Below, piece by piece: positions 12,201 through 22,556 of a stretch of 64,000 bases of DNA. Under the pieces are notes generated by a model. It was not told the DNA's origin, searched no databases, and saw only the letters and a program-made list of their open reading frames with translations. Positions within the stretch are counted from its first letter, which is position 1. Every line of letters begins with the position of its first letter. The translations under genes and the position numbers were made by a program. This DNA comes from Nemophila menziesii (taxonomy: Eukaryota; Streptophyta; Magnoliopsida; Boraginales; Hydrophyllaceae): the NCBI GenBank assembly GCA_029959085.1, contig JARWIR010000244.1, forward strand, positions 1-64,000, given 5' to 3'.

Positions 12201-12870
12201 GGATAGGTGGAGGCTACCACCATGTGTTGGTAAGATTCTACCTCAATTAACTGAATTTAAACTTAGAAATGGAAATGATCAGAAAGTTTGGAGCGAAAGT
12301 GATAAAAAGGGGTTCTCTTTTAAAAAAACTCTGTCTCAGATCAACAATATGACAAGTATAGAAGATGTGAAATGGAGTAGTATGATTTGGAGTAAACAAA
12401 ATATACCAAGATATGCTTTCATCTCTTGGTTAGCCATACAAAACAAGCTTAATACTAAGCACAGGATGCTGGAATGGGGATGTTCAGTTAATTTATTATG
12501 TAGCTTATGTAGAGCAGGTACTGAAGATAATATACATTTATTCTTCTTATGTTCCTTTTCTAATAGAATACTTGGTAGAATTTTGAGAATATGTGATATC
12601 ACGTGGATTCCGAGAGAGTTTGATGAACATAATGATAAAGTGATGGAAATGAAGTGTATAGAGAAAAAGATGCTAATCTGTTTACTAATCACTACTTATG
12701 TCTATAATATATGGTGGTTTCGAAACAAAATTGAGCATGGAGGGGCTGTTTTGAATGAAGAACAGATTGTTGGGCGAATTTGTGATATGACTAAAATGAA
12801 GGTTCAAGAAAGAAGATTGAGGAAAAATGCAGTTAGTAAAATAGTTGAGAAATTAGTGTTATTATCTTGA
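9262..12870 (+). pseudogene. LINE ORF2: endonuclease, reverse transcriptase, zf-RVT, multiply broken (copy A)
   Basis: ORF2 would nick target DNA and reverse-transcribe the element RNA. The APE-like endonuclease spans 9262-10062 (MNCLAWNVRGLNN, LLETKV, IMGDFNEIL, SKIDRVFI, TSDHCPIKL). In-frame stops follow at 10063 (TAG), 10093 (TGA) and 10102 (TAA). The reverse transcriptase runs from 10120 (KKSPGPDGLN, LIPKEKKPSNVRKFRPIS). A frameshift lies near 10965, then NLDLQKAYDSVNW. A TAG and a one-base loss break the conserved GLRQGDPLSP near 11190. The catalytic FADD is intact at 11323-11334, and a TAA lies at 11419. The last open part, 11515-12870, carries LPVRYLGVPL and a zf-RVT domain (CSLCRAGTEDNIHLFFLC). 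No RNase H domain is seen. Confidence 0.92.
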
Positions 12871-13096
12871 TATGTATTCACTTGTTATTATAGTAGCCTT
12901 ATTTTTGTAATAGTTTGATAGGAGTAGCCCACTAGAGTGGGCCGAAGTATTTTTAAAATGTTTTGTAATGTTTTTATTTAAGATAGTGGGCTTGCAAGGT
13001 ATAAGTTACCCATGTTGGGCCTTATGCTTGTATATGCCTTAAAAGTTTGTAAAGACTATGAAGTTGGTTTTTTAATGAAAAGTTTGATTTGATGAT

Positions 13097-13114
13097 AAAA
13101 AAAAACAAGCTGAA
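13097..13114 (+). repeat. LINE target-site duplication, right copy
   Basis: The A run followed by caagctgaa repeats the left flank at 7730-7746 with two mismatches. Part of the A run may be the element's own poly(A) tail, so the exact boundary cannot be fixed. Unit sequence resumes directly with atacaatattatctggtgg, as in U4. Confidence 0.65.
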
Positions 13115-14443
13115 ATACAATATTATCTGGTGGGCAGGGGTGGGCTGCATCCGCCCTTTGTATCACAATTTGAAACATACAAGTTAGGTAGTAATTTATC
13201 TCTTGAATATTTTCTATTTATATTTCTAAATCTCTTCACTTATGAATTTATATGAAATATTTTATCCTTGAGAATATGTGTAATTAATACCATGAACATC
13301 AAAAAATTGAACTTTTTGATGGATTTTACAGCTAGACTAAAGATTTTACAACAACTACATTACGAAGATATGCATTTATAAAAGCTAGTTGACAATAACT
13401 AATTTTAAAAATCATAATTAGTGACACTTAACAATCTAATTACCAAACCAAATTATCTTTATGAAAATCAAATTCATTAAATATAAAAACAATTTAAGTA
13501 TTTTTTATGAAAACATATAAGTTCAGTAATACTTTCATCTCTTATATTTTTTTTTCTAAATTTCTTCACTTATAAATTAGAATAAGTGATTTGAAATATA
13601 TAACTATGAGAGCATGCCTGAGCCTCCAACAATTGAACATTTCATGAACTTTTAAATGGATTTTACAGCAAGACTATAGATTTTACTACACTATGGCTAT
13701 ATGCATTTATAAAAGTTGCTGGGTAACAACTAATTTTGAAAATTATAATTAGTGAGACATAAAAAACTTATAACTGAACTATCTCAATAAAATTCAAATT
13801 AATCAAACATAACAACAATCTAAAGATTTTCATCTTAATACCCTAAAAAGTAAATCTTACAATAAATACTGGGTGTTATGGCTAACGACCTTATCTTCAT
13901 TTTTGTTTTAGTTAATCCGATATCCAAATCGAAATCACACTATATTATCTTATGCACCTGTGTAAAAAATGTAAAACTAATTAGATTAAATTTAGATTTA
14001 TCTTCTGTACTCAAAACAGATTAATTTGAATTTAAAACAATTTGATTTTTGGCGGCTAAACTTCATTGATTCAAACAAACACATAGTACATCATTACTTA
14101 AAGAAGATACTAAATTACATGTATAATATAATCTTGGGTAAAATTGATTAAAAATATAAACAAATACAATTAATAGTCAAATTACTTTTTTCAATTTCTT
14201 TTACTATTAGTAACTAAACATCTAGATGTAGAAATAAGAAGACTTTATGTGTGTAGATAGAGAAGAAAAAGTAAGGAGTGAAGTTATACCTTCAGATTGA
14301 CGACCATAAACATGGCTTAGGAGGAGGAGTCAATCAGTCTTTCAAAGAGCTATTTGCTTGTGTGGCGGGCGTGTTATTTATGTTTTATAAGGATTTTTAA
14401 GTATTAGGTTTTGTTTAAGACTTCAGTAGTGCTTTCTAGATAC

Positions 14444-14672
14444 AAAGACTTATGAGTCAATACTAAACAATAGTGTGGTTGTAGCTGTGTTTAATAAAAG
14501 TATTTGTGAGGCTAAGAAGAATATAGGGACTACATATGATGGCTATGAGATTACATGGATCAATGAGACAATTGTAAAGAATACATGGGATGTTGGATCA
14601 GTTCTCAATAATGGTACTTGTGCTAATAGTGAATCACAAAAAAGCGTTGCTAGTGGGGTTCATTTAGGATAG
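14444..14672 (+). pseudogene. Plus-strand ORF remnant (U3), open but short
   Basis: From the ATG at 14475 the frame runs through VVAVFNKSICEAKKNIGTTY and INETIVKNTWDVGSVLNNGT to SGVHLG and TAG at 14670. It has no internal stop, unlike its counterparts in U1 and U4. The KTYESIL segment upstream has lost the GVKNS block. The peptide has no motif I can name, so I treat it as a decayed fragment. Confidence 0.4.
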
Positions 14673-15770
14673 GGTGCACCCCCATTTTAGAAGCAAAGGA
14701 CTTGTAATGCAATAACTAAAAATATGCCCCTGAATTGGGATTGAAAAACGTTGTATGTTTTTTATATCCGCTTTGAATATAACACTTTGGAGGGATACAA
14801 TCATTAGTTATACTACTTAGGAGCACTGAGAAATGTTGAACAAACACAATGTCTTTGCTAAAATCTCCTCCATCCAAAAATAGACGAAACTGGCACAAAA
14901 ATGGATAGCAGGTTATTTTTATTTTCAAATTTTTACTTTTTACTAGTGTGGTCGATTACCCCTAACTCATCTTCTCGGAAGACCCAAAATCTTCTTTTCA
15001 CAAGCATGAATACTTAAATTCAAAAAATGCGTAGCAAATAACTCACTCCAACATCCGAAATTCCATCTCCATTTATATGCTTTTTCAATTACAATTGAAA
15101 GTACATATGAATACTTAAACTAAAACATTCCATTCCGTTTATATGTTTTGTTCAAATATGGAAGTAAAAGATACACTATATGATTTCCATTTGATTAAAA
15201 TTTTGAACCTCGTCGCCATCCCCTCACATTCCTATTGAGAGATGGAAAACGGTTCTTCATAATTGTTCAAATAAAAGAACAAAACAACGAAACCCATTGG
15301 AATCCTCTTCTACTCCCATTGAAATGACACATGTTTATTTTCAAATAAAATAATAAAAATCAAATTTTTTGGCATTCTTTCCTCAATTACCAAAGAAGAT
15401 GTTGGGACAGAAATATCAGTAGTTTACCAAAAAGTAGATTAAAAATAATTAAAAATACCATATAATTATATAATAGTATATCGTTTTATATAAAAAAATC
15501 AATAAAATATGAGTTTGCAATAAATCCTGTCTTTTTTTGAAATATATAGGTGTCCGGGTAAATTTTTTAATCCCATAGAAAATATACTCGCCTCCCCATA
15601 CATATTGATAAATCAAAACTAGGTTACCCATATTCAGGGAGCGGATTTGAACCTACCTCATGCTTTAACATATTTGTCTTTTATTTATATAAGAAAGGAG
15701 GTGTCAAATTCAAAGTAGATTCTTGACATGAAATTCAATTCTAAAATTATTGAGTTTTCCTCCTATTATT

Positions 15771-16013
15771 CTTGGTGAATGCTGTAAACATTGCTTCATA
15801 TTCTTCCATTCCAATGCTTGCTTTGCATCGATCTTTCTCTTCAATTTATGATTTTCATGTCAAGAATCTCGTTTACCCGATGTCAAGAAATTCAATACTC
15901 ACAAAAGACACCATTCTATCTTAATTAATAACAAAAAGACATAACTATACTACCTCATGCTCTTCGACCAATTTCTGAATATTTTTATCTTGCTCCAATA
16001 CTTTTCTTTTAAT
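15771..16013 (-). pseudogene. Two coiled-coil exon remnants (U3)
   Basis: The 60-base exon (16013-15954) is intact between AG and GT and reads IKRKVLEQDKNIQKLVEEHE. The second exon starts at 15867 and reads ILDMKIINxK then KIDAKQALE-like codons, with a base missing relative to U4. Like the other units it shows a helix rich in Lys and Glu. It looks like a gene fragment co-amplified with the B3 exon. Confidence 0.48.
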
Positions 16014-16552
16014 CTAAGTTTAAACAATGAAATATTTAATATATAAAATATTCATTCTCTATTATTTTTTTTACAAGAAAATTCGTTCTATATTAAAATA
16101 TTTAACTAACATTTTCTTCTCTCTATAAATTTTATCCTCTTTTGTTCAGCATCCCGTTTCCCTAAAATTCTCTCATTCTCCTCAAATCCATCTTTCAGAT
16201 ATAGAATATGATATTCTGGTTCAATTAATAAAAAAATTGTTTTACGAATCCATGACTGTTTCCTCCATAGGACAAAAAAGAAAGAAGAATTTGCTGCTAT
16301 GGCTACATGCCTACTTCATACAAAAGAAATACTGCTTTGACCCACTAACCAACCTTCCTCAATCAGAATAATGGCAGTTACTACAATTCAATTCCTCCAT
16401 ACGTACAAAAAAATTCTACGTTAATATCCACAAACCAACTATTTGTAAACAAAAAATATTATCCAACGACATACATGACAAATTAAATATAAGTACACAC
16501 TCTCACTAAACAATATTGTCAATTACTGCACATGTAATTTTTACTCTTATTG

Positions 16553-16678
16553 TTACTTCTCCTCATATTATTCAATTGCCTGTCTTTAGCAAATTTTTTC
16601 CATCCAGCAGTTAAACATGATTTATTCTTATAAACTATAAATTTAACACTAAAATCTTCACCAACACTATCTCGTAGT
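16553..16678 (-). pseudogene. B3-domain exon, truncated at both ends (U3)
   Basis: The minus strand reads LRDSVGEDFSVKFIVYKNKS then CLTAGWKKFAKDRQLN in one open frame, the middle of the B3 domain. The 5' half (PKNFANNYIA) is removed by a ~160 bp deletion, and the KVGDVCVFMP segment before the stop is removed by a ~30 bp deletion. The homopolymer that is frameshifted in U1 and U2 is intact here, so those frameshifts arose separately after amplification. Confidence 0.7.
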
Positions 16679-17229
16679 AATTTAACCTACCTCATATTAT
16701 CTTGTGGGCTGGGGTGGGCTGCATCCGCCCTTCCTATCAAAATATTAAACATACAAGTTAGGTAGTAATTTATCTCTTGGATATTTTCTATTTATCTTTC
16801 TAAATATCTTTACTTATGAATTAATATGTAATATGTTATCCATGAGAATATGAATAATTAATACCATGAACATCAAAAAATTGAACTTTTTGATGGATTT
16901 TACAACTAGACTAAATATTTTACAGCAACTACATTACGAAGATATGCATTTATACAAGCTAGTTGAAAATAACTAATTTTAAAAATCATAATTAGTGACA
17001 CTTAACAATCTAACTACCAAACAAAATTATCTTTATGAGGATCAAATTAATTAAATATGACAACAATTTAAGGATTTTTTATGAAAACATACAAGTTTAG
17101 TAATACTTTCATCTCTTATATTTTTTCGATTTATTTTTCTAAATTTTTTCACTTATAAATTAGAATAAGTTATGTGAAATATATAACTATGAAAACATGC
17201 CTGACTTCCAACAATTGAATATTTCATGA

Positions 17230-17850
17230 ACTTTTAGATGGATTTTACAGCAAGACAATAGATTTAACTACCCTGTGGCTATATGTATTTTTAAAAGTTG
17301 CTGGATAACAACTAATTTTGAAAATTATAGTTAGTGAGACTTAAAAAACTTATAACTGAACTTTCTCAATAAAATTCAAATTCATCAAACATAAGAATAA
17401 TCTAAAGATTTTCATCTTAATACCCTAACATGTAAATCTTACCATAAAGACTGAAATGTCATGGCTAAAGATCTTATCTTCTTTTTTGTTTTATGTAATC
17501 CGGTATCCAAAGCGACATCACACTATATTATCTTATGCACTTTTAGATGGATTTTAGATTGATTTTATAGAAAGACTATAGATTTTACTACACTATGGCT
17601 ATATGCATTTATAAAAGCTGTTGGATAACAACTAATTTTGAAAATTATAATTAGTGAGAATTAAAAAACTTATAACTGAAATATCTCTATAAAATTCAAA
17701 TTCATCAAACATAAAACAATCTAAAGATTTTCATCTTAATACACTAACATGTAAATCTTACCATAAAGACTGAAATGTCATGGCTAAAGATCTTATTTTC
17801 TTTTTTATTTTCTGTAATCTGGTATCCAAAGTGACATCACATTATATTAT
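17230..17850 (+). repeat. Extra ~309-bp tandem duplication at the end of U3
   Basis: Two copies start at acttttagatgg, at 17230 and 17539. Each contains the ctacac/ctaccc...tggctatatg stretch, the aactaattttgaaaattata stretch, and the ctgaaatgtcatggctaaag stretch. Other units have this segment once. It is a unit-specific tandem gain and is non-coding. Confidence 0.75.
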
Positions 17851-18336
17851 CTTATGTACACGTGTAAAAAAGGTAAAGCTAATTAGATTAAATTTAGATC
17901 TATCTTATGTACTCAAAACAGATTAATTTGAATTTAAAAAAGGTTGCTAAACTTCATTGGTTTAAACAAACGCATAGTATATCATTATTTAAAGAGGATA
18001 CTGAATAACATGTATAATATAATCTGAGTAAAATTGATTAAAAATATAAACAAATACAATATTAATAGCCAAATTACTTTTTTCAATTTCTTTTACTATT
18101 AGTAACTAAACATCTAGATGTATAGATAAGGAGACTTTATGTGTGTAGATAGAGAAAAAAATGTAAGGAGTAAAGTCATACCTTAAGATTGACAACGATA
18201 AACGTGACTTAGGAGGAGGAGTCTGTCAGTCTTTCAACGAGCTATTTGCGTTGTGTGGCGGCGTGTTATTTGTGTTTTCTAAGGATTTCTAAGTGTTAGG
18301 TTTGGTTTAAGGATTCAGTAATGTTTTCTAGATATC

Positions 18337-18690
18337 TTTAATTGATTGAATGAGTAATGAAGGACTATTGTGACATCACAGGATAATATAGGGACCGCAA
18401 GTTTGATCCCAAGCAGTACAAAGACTTATGAGTCAATACTCAAAAATAGTGGGGTAAAAAATAGTGGGGTTGTAGCTGTATTTAATACCAATATTGTTGA
18501 GGCTAAGAAGAATATAGGAACTACATGTGATGGCTACGAGATTACAAGGATAAATGAGACAATTGTAGAAAATACATGAGATGTTGGCTCGGTTCTCAAT
18601 GATTGTACTTGTGCTAATAGCCAATCACAAAAAAGCGTTGCTAGTGGAAAAAAGCGTTGCTAGTGGGGTTCATTTAGTATAAGGGTGCAC
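18337..18690 (+). pseudogene. Plus-strand ORF remnant (U4), longest version
   Basis: The frame from 18370 reads MTSQDNIGTASLIPSSTKTY, ESILKNSGVKNSGVVAVFNT, NIVEAKKNIGTTCDGYEI and INETIVENT. A TGA then replaces the Trp codon of the other units (18577-18579), and the frame continues DVGSVLND. A 24-base stretch containing aaaaaagcgttgctagtgg is repeated just downstream. This is the most complete copy of an unidentified, possibly retroelement-derived N-terminus. Confidence 0.42.
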
Positions 18691-19792
18691 CCTCATTTTA
18701 GAAGCAAGGGACTTGTAGTGCAATAACTAAAACTAAGCCCCTTATTTTAGATTTAAAAGGTTGTAACTTTTTTTACACCAAGCATCAAAATTTCATATCC
18801 GCTTCGAATATCCCTTCACAGGGATACAATAATTAGTTATATTACCTAGGAGCACTGAGAAATGGTGAACAAACACAACGTCTTTGCTAAAGTCCCCTCC
18901 ATCCAAAGATATACAGAACTGGCAAAAAAATGGATAAGTGGTTATTTTTCTTTTCATATTTTTACTTTTTATTAGCGTGGTCGTTTACCCCTAACACATC
19001 TTCTTGAAAGACCGAAAATCTTCTTTTCACAAGCATGAATACTTAAATTCAAAAAATGCATCGCAAATAACTCACTCCAACATCCAAAATTCCATCTCCA
19101 TTTATATGCTTTTTCAATTACAATTGAAAGTACATACGAATACTTAAAGTAAAATATTCCATTCCGTATACATGTTTTGTTCAAATATGGAAGTAAAAGA
19201 TACGCTATATGATTTCTATCTGAGCAGAAATTTGAACCTTGTCGCCATCCCCTCACATTCCCATTGAGAGATGAAACACGATTCTTCATAAATGTTCAAA
19301 TAAAAGAAGAAACGACGAAACCCAATTTAATACCCTTCTACTCCCATTGAAATGAAACACGTTTATTTTCAAATAAAATAATAAAAATCAAATTTATAGG
19401 CATCCTTTCCCCTATTACCAAAGAAGATGTTTGGACAAAAATATCAGTAGTTTACCAAAAAGTAGATTAAAAATAATTATAAAATACCATATAATTAAAT
19501 AATATTATATTGTTTTACATAAAAAAATCAATAAAATGTGAGTTTCCAATATATCTGTCTTTTTTTAAAAACATGGGTGTCCGGGCCAGCTTTTTAATCC
19601 CATAGAAAATATACTCGCCTCCCCATACATATTCATGTAAAACAAAACTAGGTTACCATGTTCAAGGAGGGGATTTGAACCTACCTCATGCTTTAACATA
19701 TATGTCTTTTATTTAAATAAGAAGGGAGGTGTCGTATTCAAAGTAGATTCTTGAAATGAAATTCCATTCTAAAACTATCGAGTTTTTCTACT

Positions 19793-20042
19793 ATTTATCT
19801 TGGTGAATGCAGTAAACATGGCTTCATATTCTTCCATTCTAATGCTTGCTTTGCATCGATCTTTCTATTCAATTTAATGATTTTCATGTCAAGAATCTCG
19901 TTTACCCGTTGTCAATAAATTCAATAATCACTAATGACACCATTATATCTTAATTAATAACAAAAAGACATATATATACTACCTCATGCTCTTCGACCAA
20001 TTTCCGAATCTTTTTATCTTGCTTCAATGCATTTCTTTCAAT
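19793..20042 (-). pseudogene. Two coiled-coil exon remnants (U4), best preserved
   Basis: The minus-strand exon 20042-19983 is exactly 60 bases, in frame, bordered by AG and GT, and reads IERNALKQDKKIRKLVEEHE. The next exon starts after AG at 19896 and reads ILDMKIIKLNRKIDAKQALE. Reading one base shifted, MEEYEAMFTAFTKIN follows. Joined, the two exons would give about 50 residues of continuous coiled coil. The DAKQALE wording is found in XS/XH-domain RNA-directed DNA methylation factors, which supports but does not prove that origin. Confidence 0.5.
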
Positions 20043-20882
20043 CTAAGTTTAAACAATGAAATATTTAATATATAAAAGATTCCTTCTATATTTTTTTTTT
20101 ACAAGAATTCATTCTATATTAAAATATTTAACTAACATTTGCTTCTCTCTACAAATTTTATCCTCTTTTGTTTAGCATCCCGTTTCCCTAAAATTCTCTC
20201 TTTCTCCTCAAGTCCATCTTTCAGATATAGAATCTGATATTCTGGTTCAGTTAATAATTTTTTTTTTTACCAATCCATGGCTGCTTCCCTCATAGGACAA
20301 AAAAGAAAGAAGAATTTGATGCTATGGATACTTGCCTACTTCATACAAAAACAATTATACTTTGACCCACTGACAATTCTTCCTCAATCACAATAATGGC
20401 ATTTACTACAATTCGATTCCTCCATAAGTACAAAAAATTTATACTTTAATGAATATTAACAAAACATTTAATTAAGTTATTAAACAAATCATAATAAATT
20501 CAAAAAAACTACTTTAATGATTATTTTAAATAATAAATTATAAATTTATTAAACTAAGATTCATAACAATTTATAAACAATATTACAGTATTATATAATC
20601 AAAAAAAAATCATGAAAAACAAAAAATTAAAACTAACTAAGAAATTTAATCTTCAATTGTAATTGTGTTTAAATATAAAGAAATGTAATATTTGAAGAAA
20701 CAAGTTAATTAACATGTAACAAAAAGTTTAAGAAATTATTTGAATGACATTAATATCCACGAACCAACTATTTGTAAACCAAAAAATATTATCCAAAGAC
20801 ATACATGACAAATTAAATATAAGTACACACTCTCACTAAACAATAATATCAATCACTGCACGAGTAATTTTTACTCTTATTG

Positions 20883-21097
20883 TTACTTCTCCTCTAGTGT
20901 TTGATGACATGAAAACACAAACATCTCATACTTTCAACTGCTTGTCTTTAGCAAATTTTTCCCATCCATCAGTTAAACATGATTTATTCTTTTAAACTGA
21001 AAATTTAACACTCAAAACTTTACCAACACTTTCTTGTAGTTTGACAAACTTAGTTTGTTTGAGCTATGTAGTTATTTGCCAAGTTCTTAGGAAAATA
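20883..21097 (-). pseudogene. B3-domain (REM-type) last exon (U4)
   Basis: After CTTTTGCAG the minus strand reads YFPKNLANNYIAQT. A small frame disturbance follows, then FVKLQESVGKVLSVKFSV, a stop (TAA for Tyr), KNKSCLTDGWEKFAKDKQLKV, a TGA where Gly is expected, and DVCVFMSS. The TAA corresponding to the normal stop region is at 20885-20883. This copy keeps the LTDGWEKFAKDKQLKV(G)D core in one frame and is the clearest proof of B3 ancestry. At least three separate lesions make it non-functional. Confidence 0.78.
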
Positions 21098-21920
21098 CTG
21101 CAAAAGGAATAGAAAAGTAAGCATATCAATATTAGTAATATAATATTTTTTTATTTATATTTTACCTATCTTAAAAAGAAAACAGGCTAAAATACAATAT
21201 TATCTGGTGGGCTGGGGTGGGCTGCATCCGCCTTGGTATCACAATTTGAAACATACAAGTTATGTAGTAATTTATGTATTGGATATTTTCAATTTATATT
21301 TCTAAATCTCTTCACTTATGAATTAATATGAAATATTTTATCCATGAGAATATGAATAATTAATACCATGAACATCTTAAAAATTAAACTTCTCGATGGA
21401 TTTTACAATTAGACTAAAGATTTTATAGCAACTACATTGCGAAGATATTAATTTATAAATGCTAGTTGACAATAACTAATTTTAAAAATCATAATTAGTG
21501 ACACTTAACAATCTAATTACCAAACCAACTTGTCTTTATGAAAATCAAATTCATTCAATATGACAACAATTTAAGTATATTTTATGAAAACATATAAGTT
21601 CAGTAATACTTTCATCTCTTATACTGTTTCGATTTATTTTTCTAAATTTTTTCACTTATAAAATACGATAAGTGATGTGAAATATATAACTATGAGAACA
21701 TTCCTGAACCTCCAACAATTGAATATTTCGTGAACTTTTAGATTGATTTTACAGCAAGACTATAGATTTTACTACACTATGGCTATATGCATTTATAAAA
21801 GCTGCTGGATAACAACTAGTTTTGAAAATTATAATTAGTGAGACATAAAAAACTTATAACTGAACTATCTCAATAAAATTCAAATTCATCAAGCATAACA
21901 ACAATCTAAAGATTTTCATC

Positions 21921-22133
21921 TTAATACCCTAAAAAGTAAATCTTACCATAAATTCTGTAATGTTTTGGCTAACGATCTTATCTTCTTTTTTGTTTTGGTT
22001 AATCTGATATCCAAAGCGAAATTACACTATATTATCTTAATACCCTAAAAAGTAAATCTTACCATAAATATTGTAATGTTATGGCTAACGATCTTATTTT
22101 CTTTTTTCTTTCAGTTAATCCGATATCCAAAGC
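21921..22133 (+). repeat. Terminal 116-bp mini-duplication at the array edge
   Basis: The stretch starting ttaataccctaaaaagtaaa at 21921 recurs at 22037, each followed by gtaatgtt(t/a)tggctaacg and atccaaagc. The array ends inside the second copy at about 22133. It is non-coding. Confidence 0.75.
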
Positions 22134-22556
22134 AAAAACTTTGAAGGAAGCATTTGAATTGCAACCACTCCAAGTCACTGATAATCGCTGGAAGTCTTCA
22201 ATATAAAACGAGATCCCTATACTTCTTAGAATTACAAAAGAACCCGGCTTTTAGAATGTAACTGCAACCATCCACTTTGATATCCTCCATAATCTGCTTT
22301 CCAATTATTTTTACTTTCGCAATCACTCTTTCATTTCTTTCACACAAAATATAGTATATAAAAACATATGCTTTTTCTAATACACTGGAGAACCACTTTA
22401 GACTTGGATCCATTTTGTCTCAAATAATATTCGAAGCCAAGACCTTCTTAATAGATACTTGAACCTCACGTGACAAAGGCTTTTGCAATTAGCAATAATT
22501 GAGCTCCATTTAATCAAATCAACCTACTCTAGCAGCTGATTATTGATGTTAGGCAG
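22134..22556. other. Unidentified interval between array edge and copia element
   Basis: A minus-strand ORF of 71 codons (22413-22198) begins MDPSLKWFSSVLEKAYVFIY and contains ERNERVIAKVKIIGKQIMED. The frame and composition look more gene-like than the surrounding AT-rich DNA. I do not recognise a family, and no splice or regulatory signal is convincing. It could be an exon fragment of the locus into which the copia element inserted, or a chance ORF. Confidence 0.2.

Larger units (their letters stand above)
7747..13096 (+). mobile_element. L1-type non-LTR retrotransposon (LINE), copy A
   Basis: This is a 5.35 kb element. It has a 5' UTR of about 300 bases, ORF1 (DUF4283-type RNA-binding protein with a CCHC knuckle), ORF2 (endonuclease, reverse transcriptase, zf-RVT), a 3' UTR of about 225 bases, and a short A-rich tail (gatgataaaaaaaaa). 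It lies in array unit U2 and is flanked by an imperfect 16-18 bp duplication. The ORF1 stop and the ORF2 start overlap as ATGA. The length is normal for a full-length plant L1. Point stops and two frameshifts in ORF2 make it non-autonomous. The same insertion with the same lesions is present in copy B at 56913-62262. Confidence 0.92.
4287..13998 (+). repeat. Array unit U2, interrupted by a LINE
   Basis: The unit begins at the anchor at 4287 and the next anchor is at 13999. Removing the LINE (7747-13096) leaves about 4.36 kb, matching U1. The landmarks are a plus-strand ORF remnant near 4903-5168, coiled-coil exons 6236-6490, B3 exon 7449-7657, the gctgcatcc anchor at about 13133 beyond the LINE, and the 345-bp pair at about 13180-13870. 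Stretches such as 5200-6200 and 6500-7440 hold only AT-rich unit sequence shared with the other units. Confidence 0.85.
1..14834 (+). repeat. Segmental duplication, copy A (open at window start)
   Basis: This block recurs in the same orientation at 49170-64000. The spacing is 49169 bp at the left end and 49166 bp from about position 7000 onward, the change coming from single-base homopolymer indels. By eye I count roughly 25 substitutions and four or five one-base indels, so identity is about 99.8%. The block contains array units U1, U2 with its LINE, and the start of U3. Both ends of the homology run into window edges, so the true limits are not visible. A real recent duplication and a haplotype retained in the assembly both fit. 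Confidence 0.95.
13999..17900 (+). repeat. Array unit U3 (3.9 kb, with internal deletions)
   Basis: The unit runs from the anchor at 13999 to the next at 17901. Relative to U1 it lacks about 410 bp near 16430 (U1 2571-2985), with the same short ttaat-type sequence at both edges. It also lacks about 160 bp near 16679 that should hold the 5' half of the B3 exon. It gained one extra ~309-bp tandem copy at its end (17230-17850). Copy B contains only the first ~836 bp of its counterpart (63165-64000). Confidence 0.85.
17901..22133 (+). repeat. Array unit U4, last before the array ends
   Basis: The unit starts at a slightly diverged anchor (tatcttatgtactcaaaac). It keeps all landmarks, including the ORF remnant 18337-18690, the coiled coil 19793-20042, the B3 exon 20883-21097, and gctggggtggg at 21211. 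It ends after ccgatatccaaagc, beyond which sequence is unrelated to the array. Its coding remnants are the least frameshifted of the four units. Confidence 0.85.

Noticed and set aside
12336..12692. Minus-strand ORF of 118 codons (also 61502-61858)
   Set aside because: Antisense shadow of the zf-RVT part of LINE ORF2.
18972..19289. Minus-strand 105-codon ORF considered as a first B3 domain
   Set aside because: Gly-Trp and Tyr-Leu-Leu-Leu patterns only loosely resemble B3, the frame is not kept in other units, and no PKxF or VGD motif is present.
1..22133. Centromeric or subtelomeric satellite
   Set aside because: The unit is long (4.3 kb) and contains spliced-gene remnants; no short satellite monomer or telomere repeat is seen.
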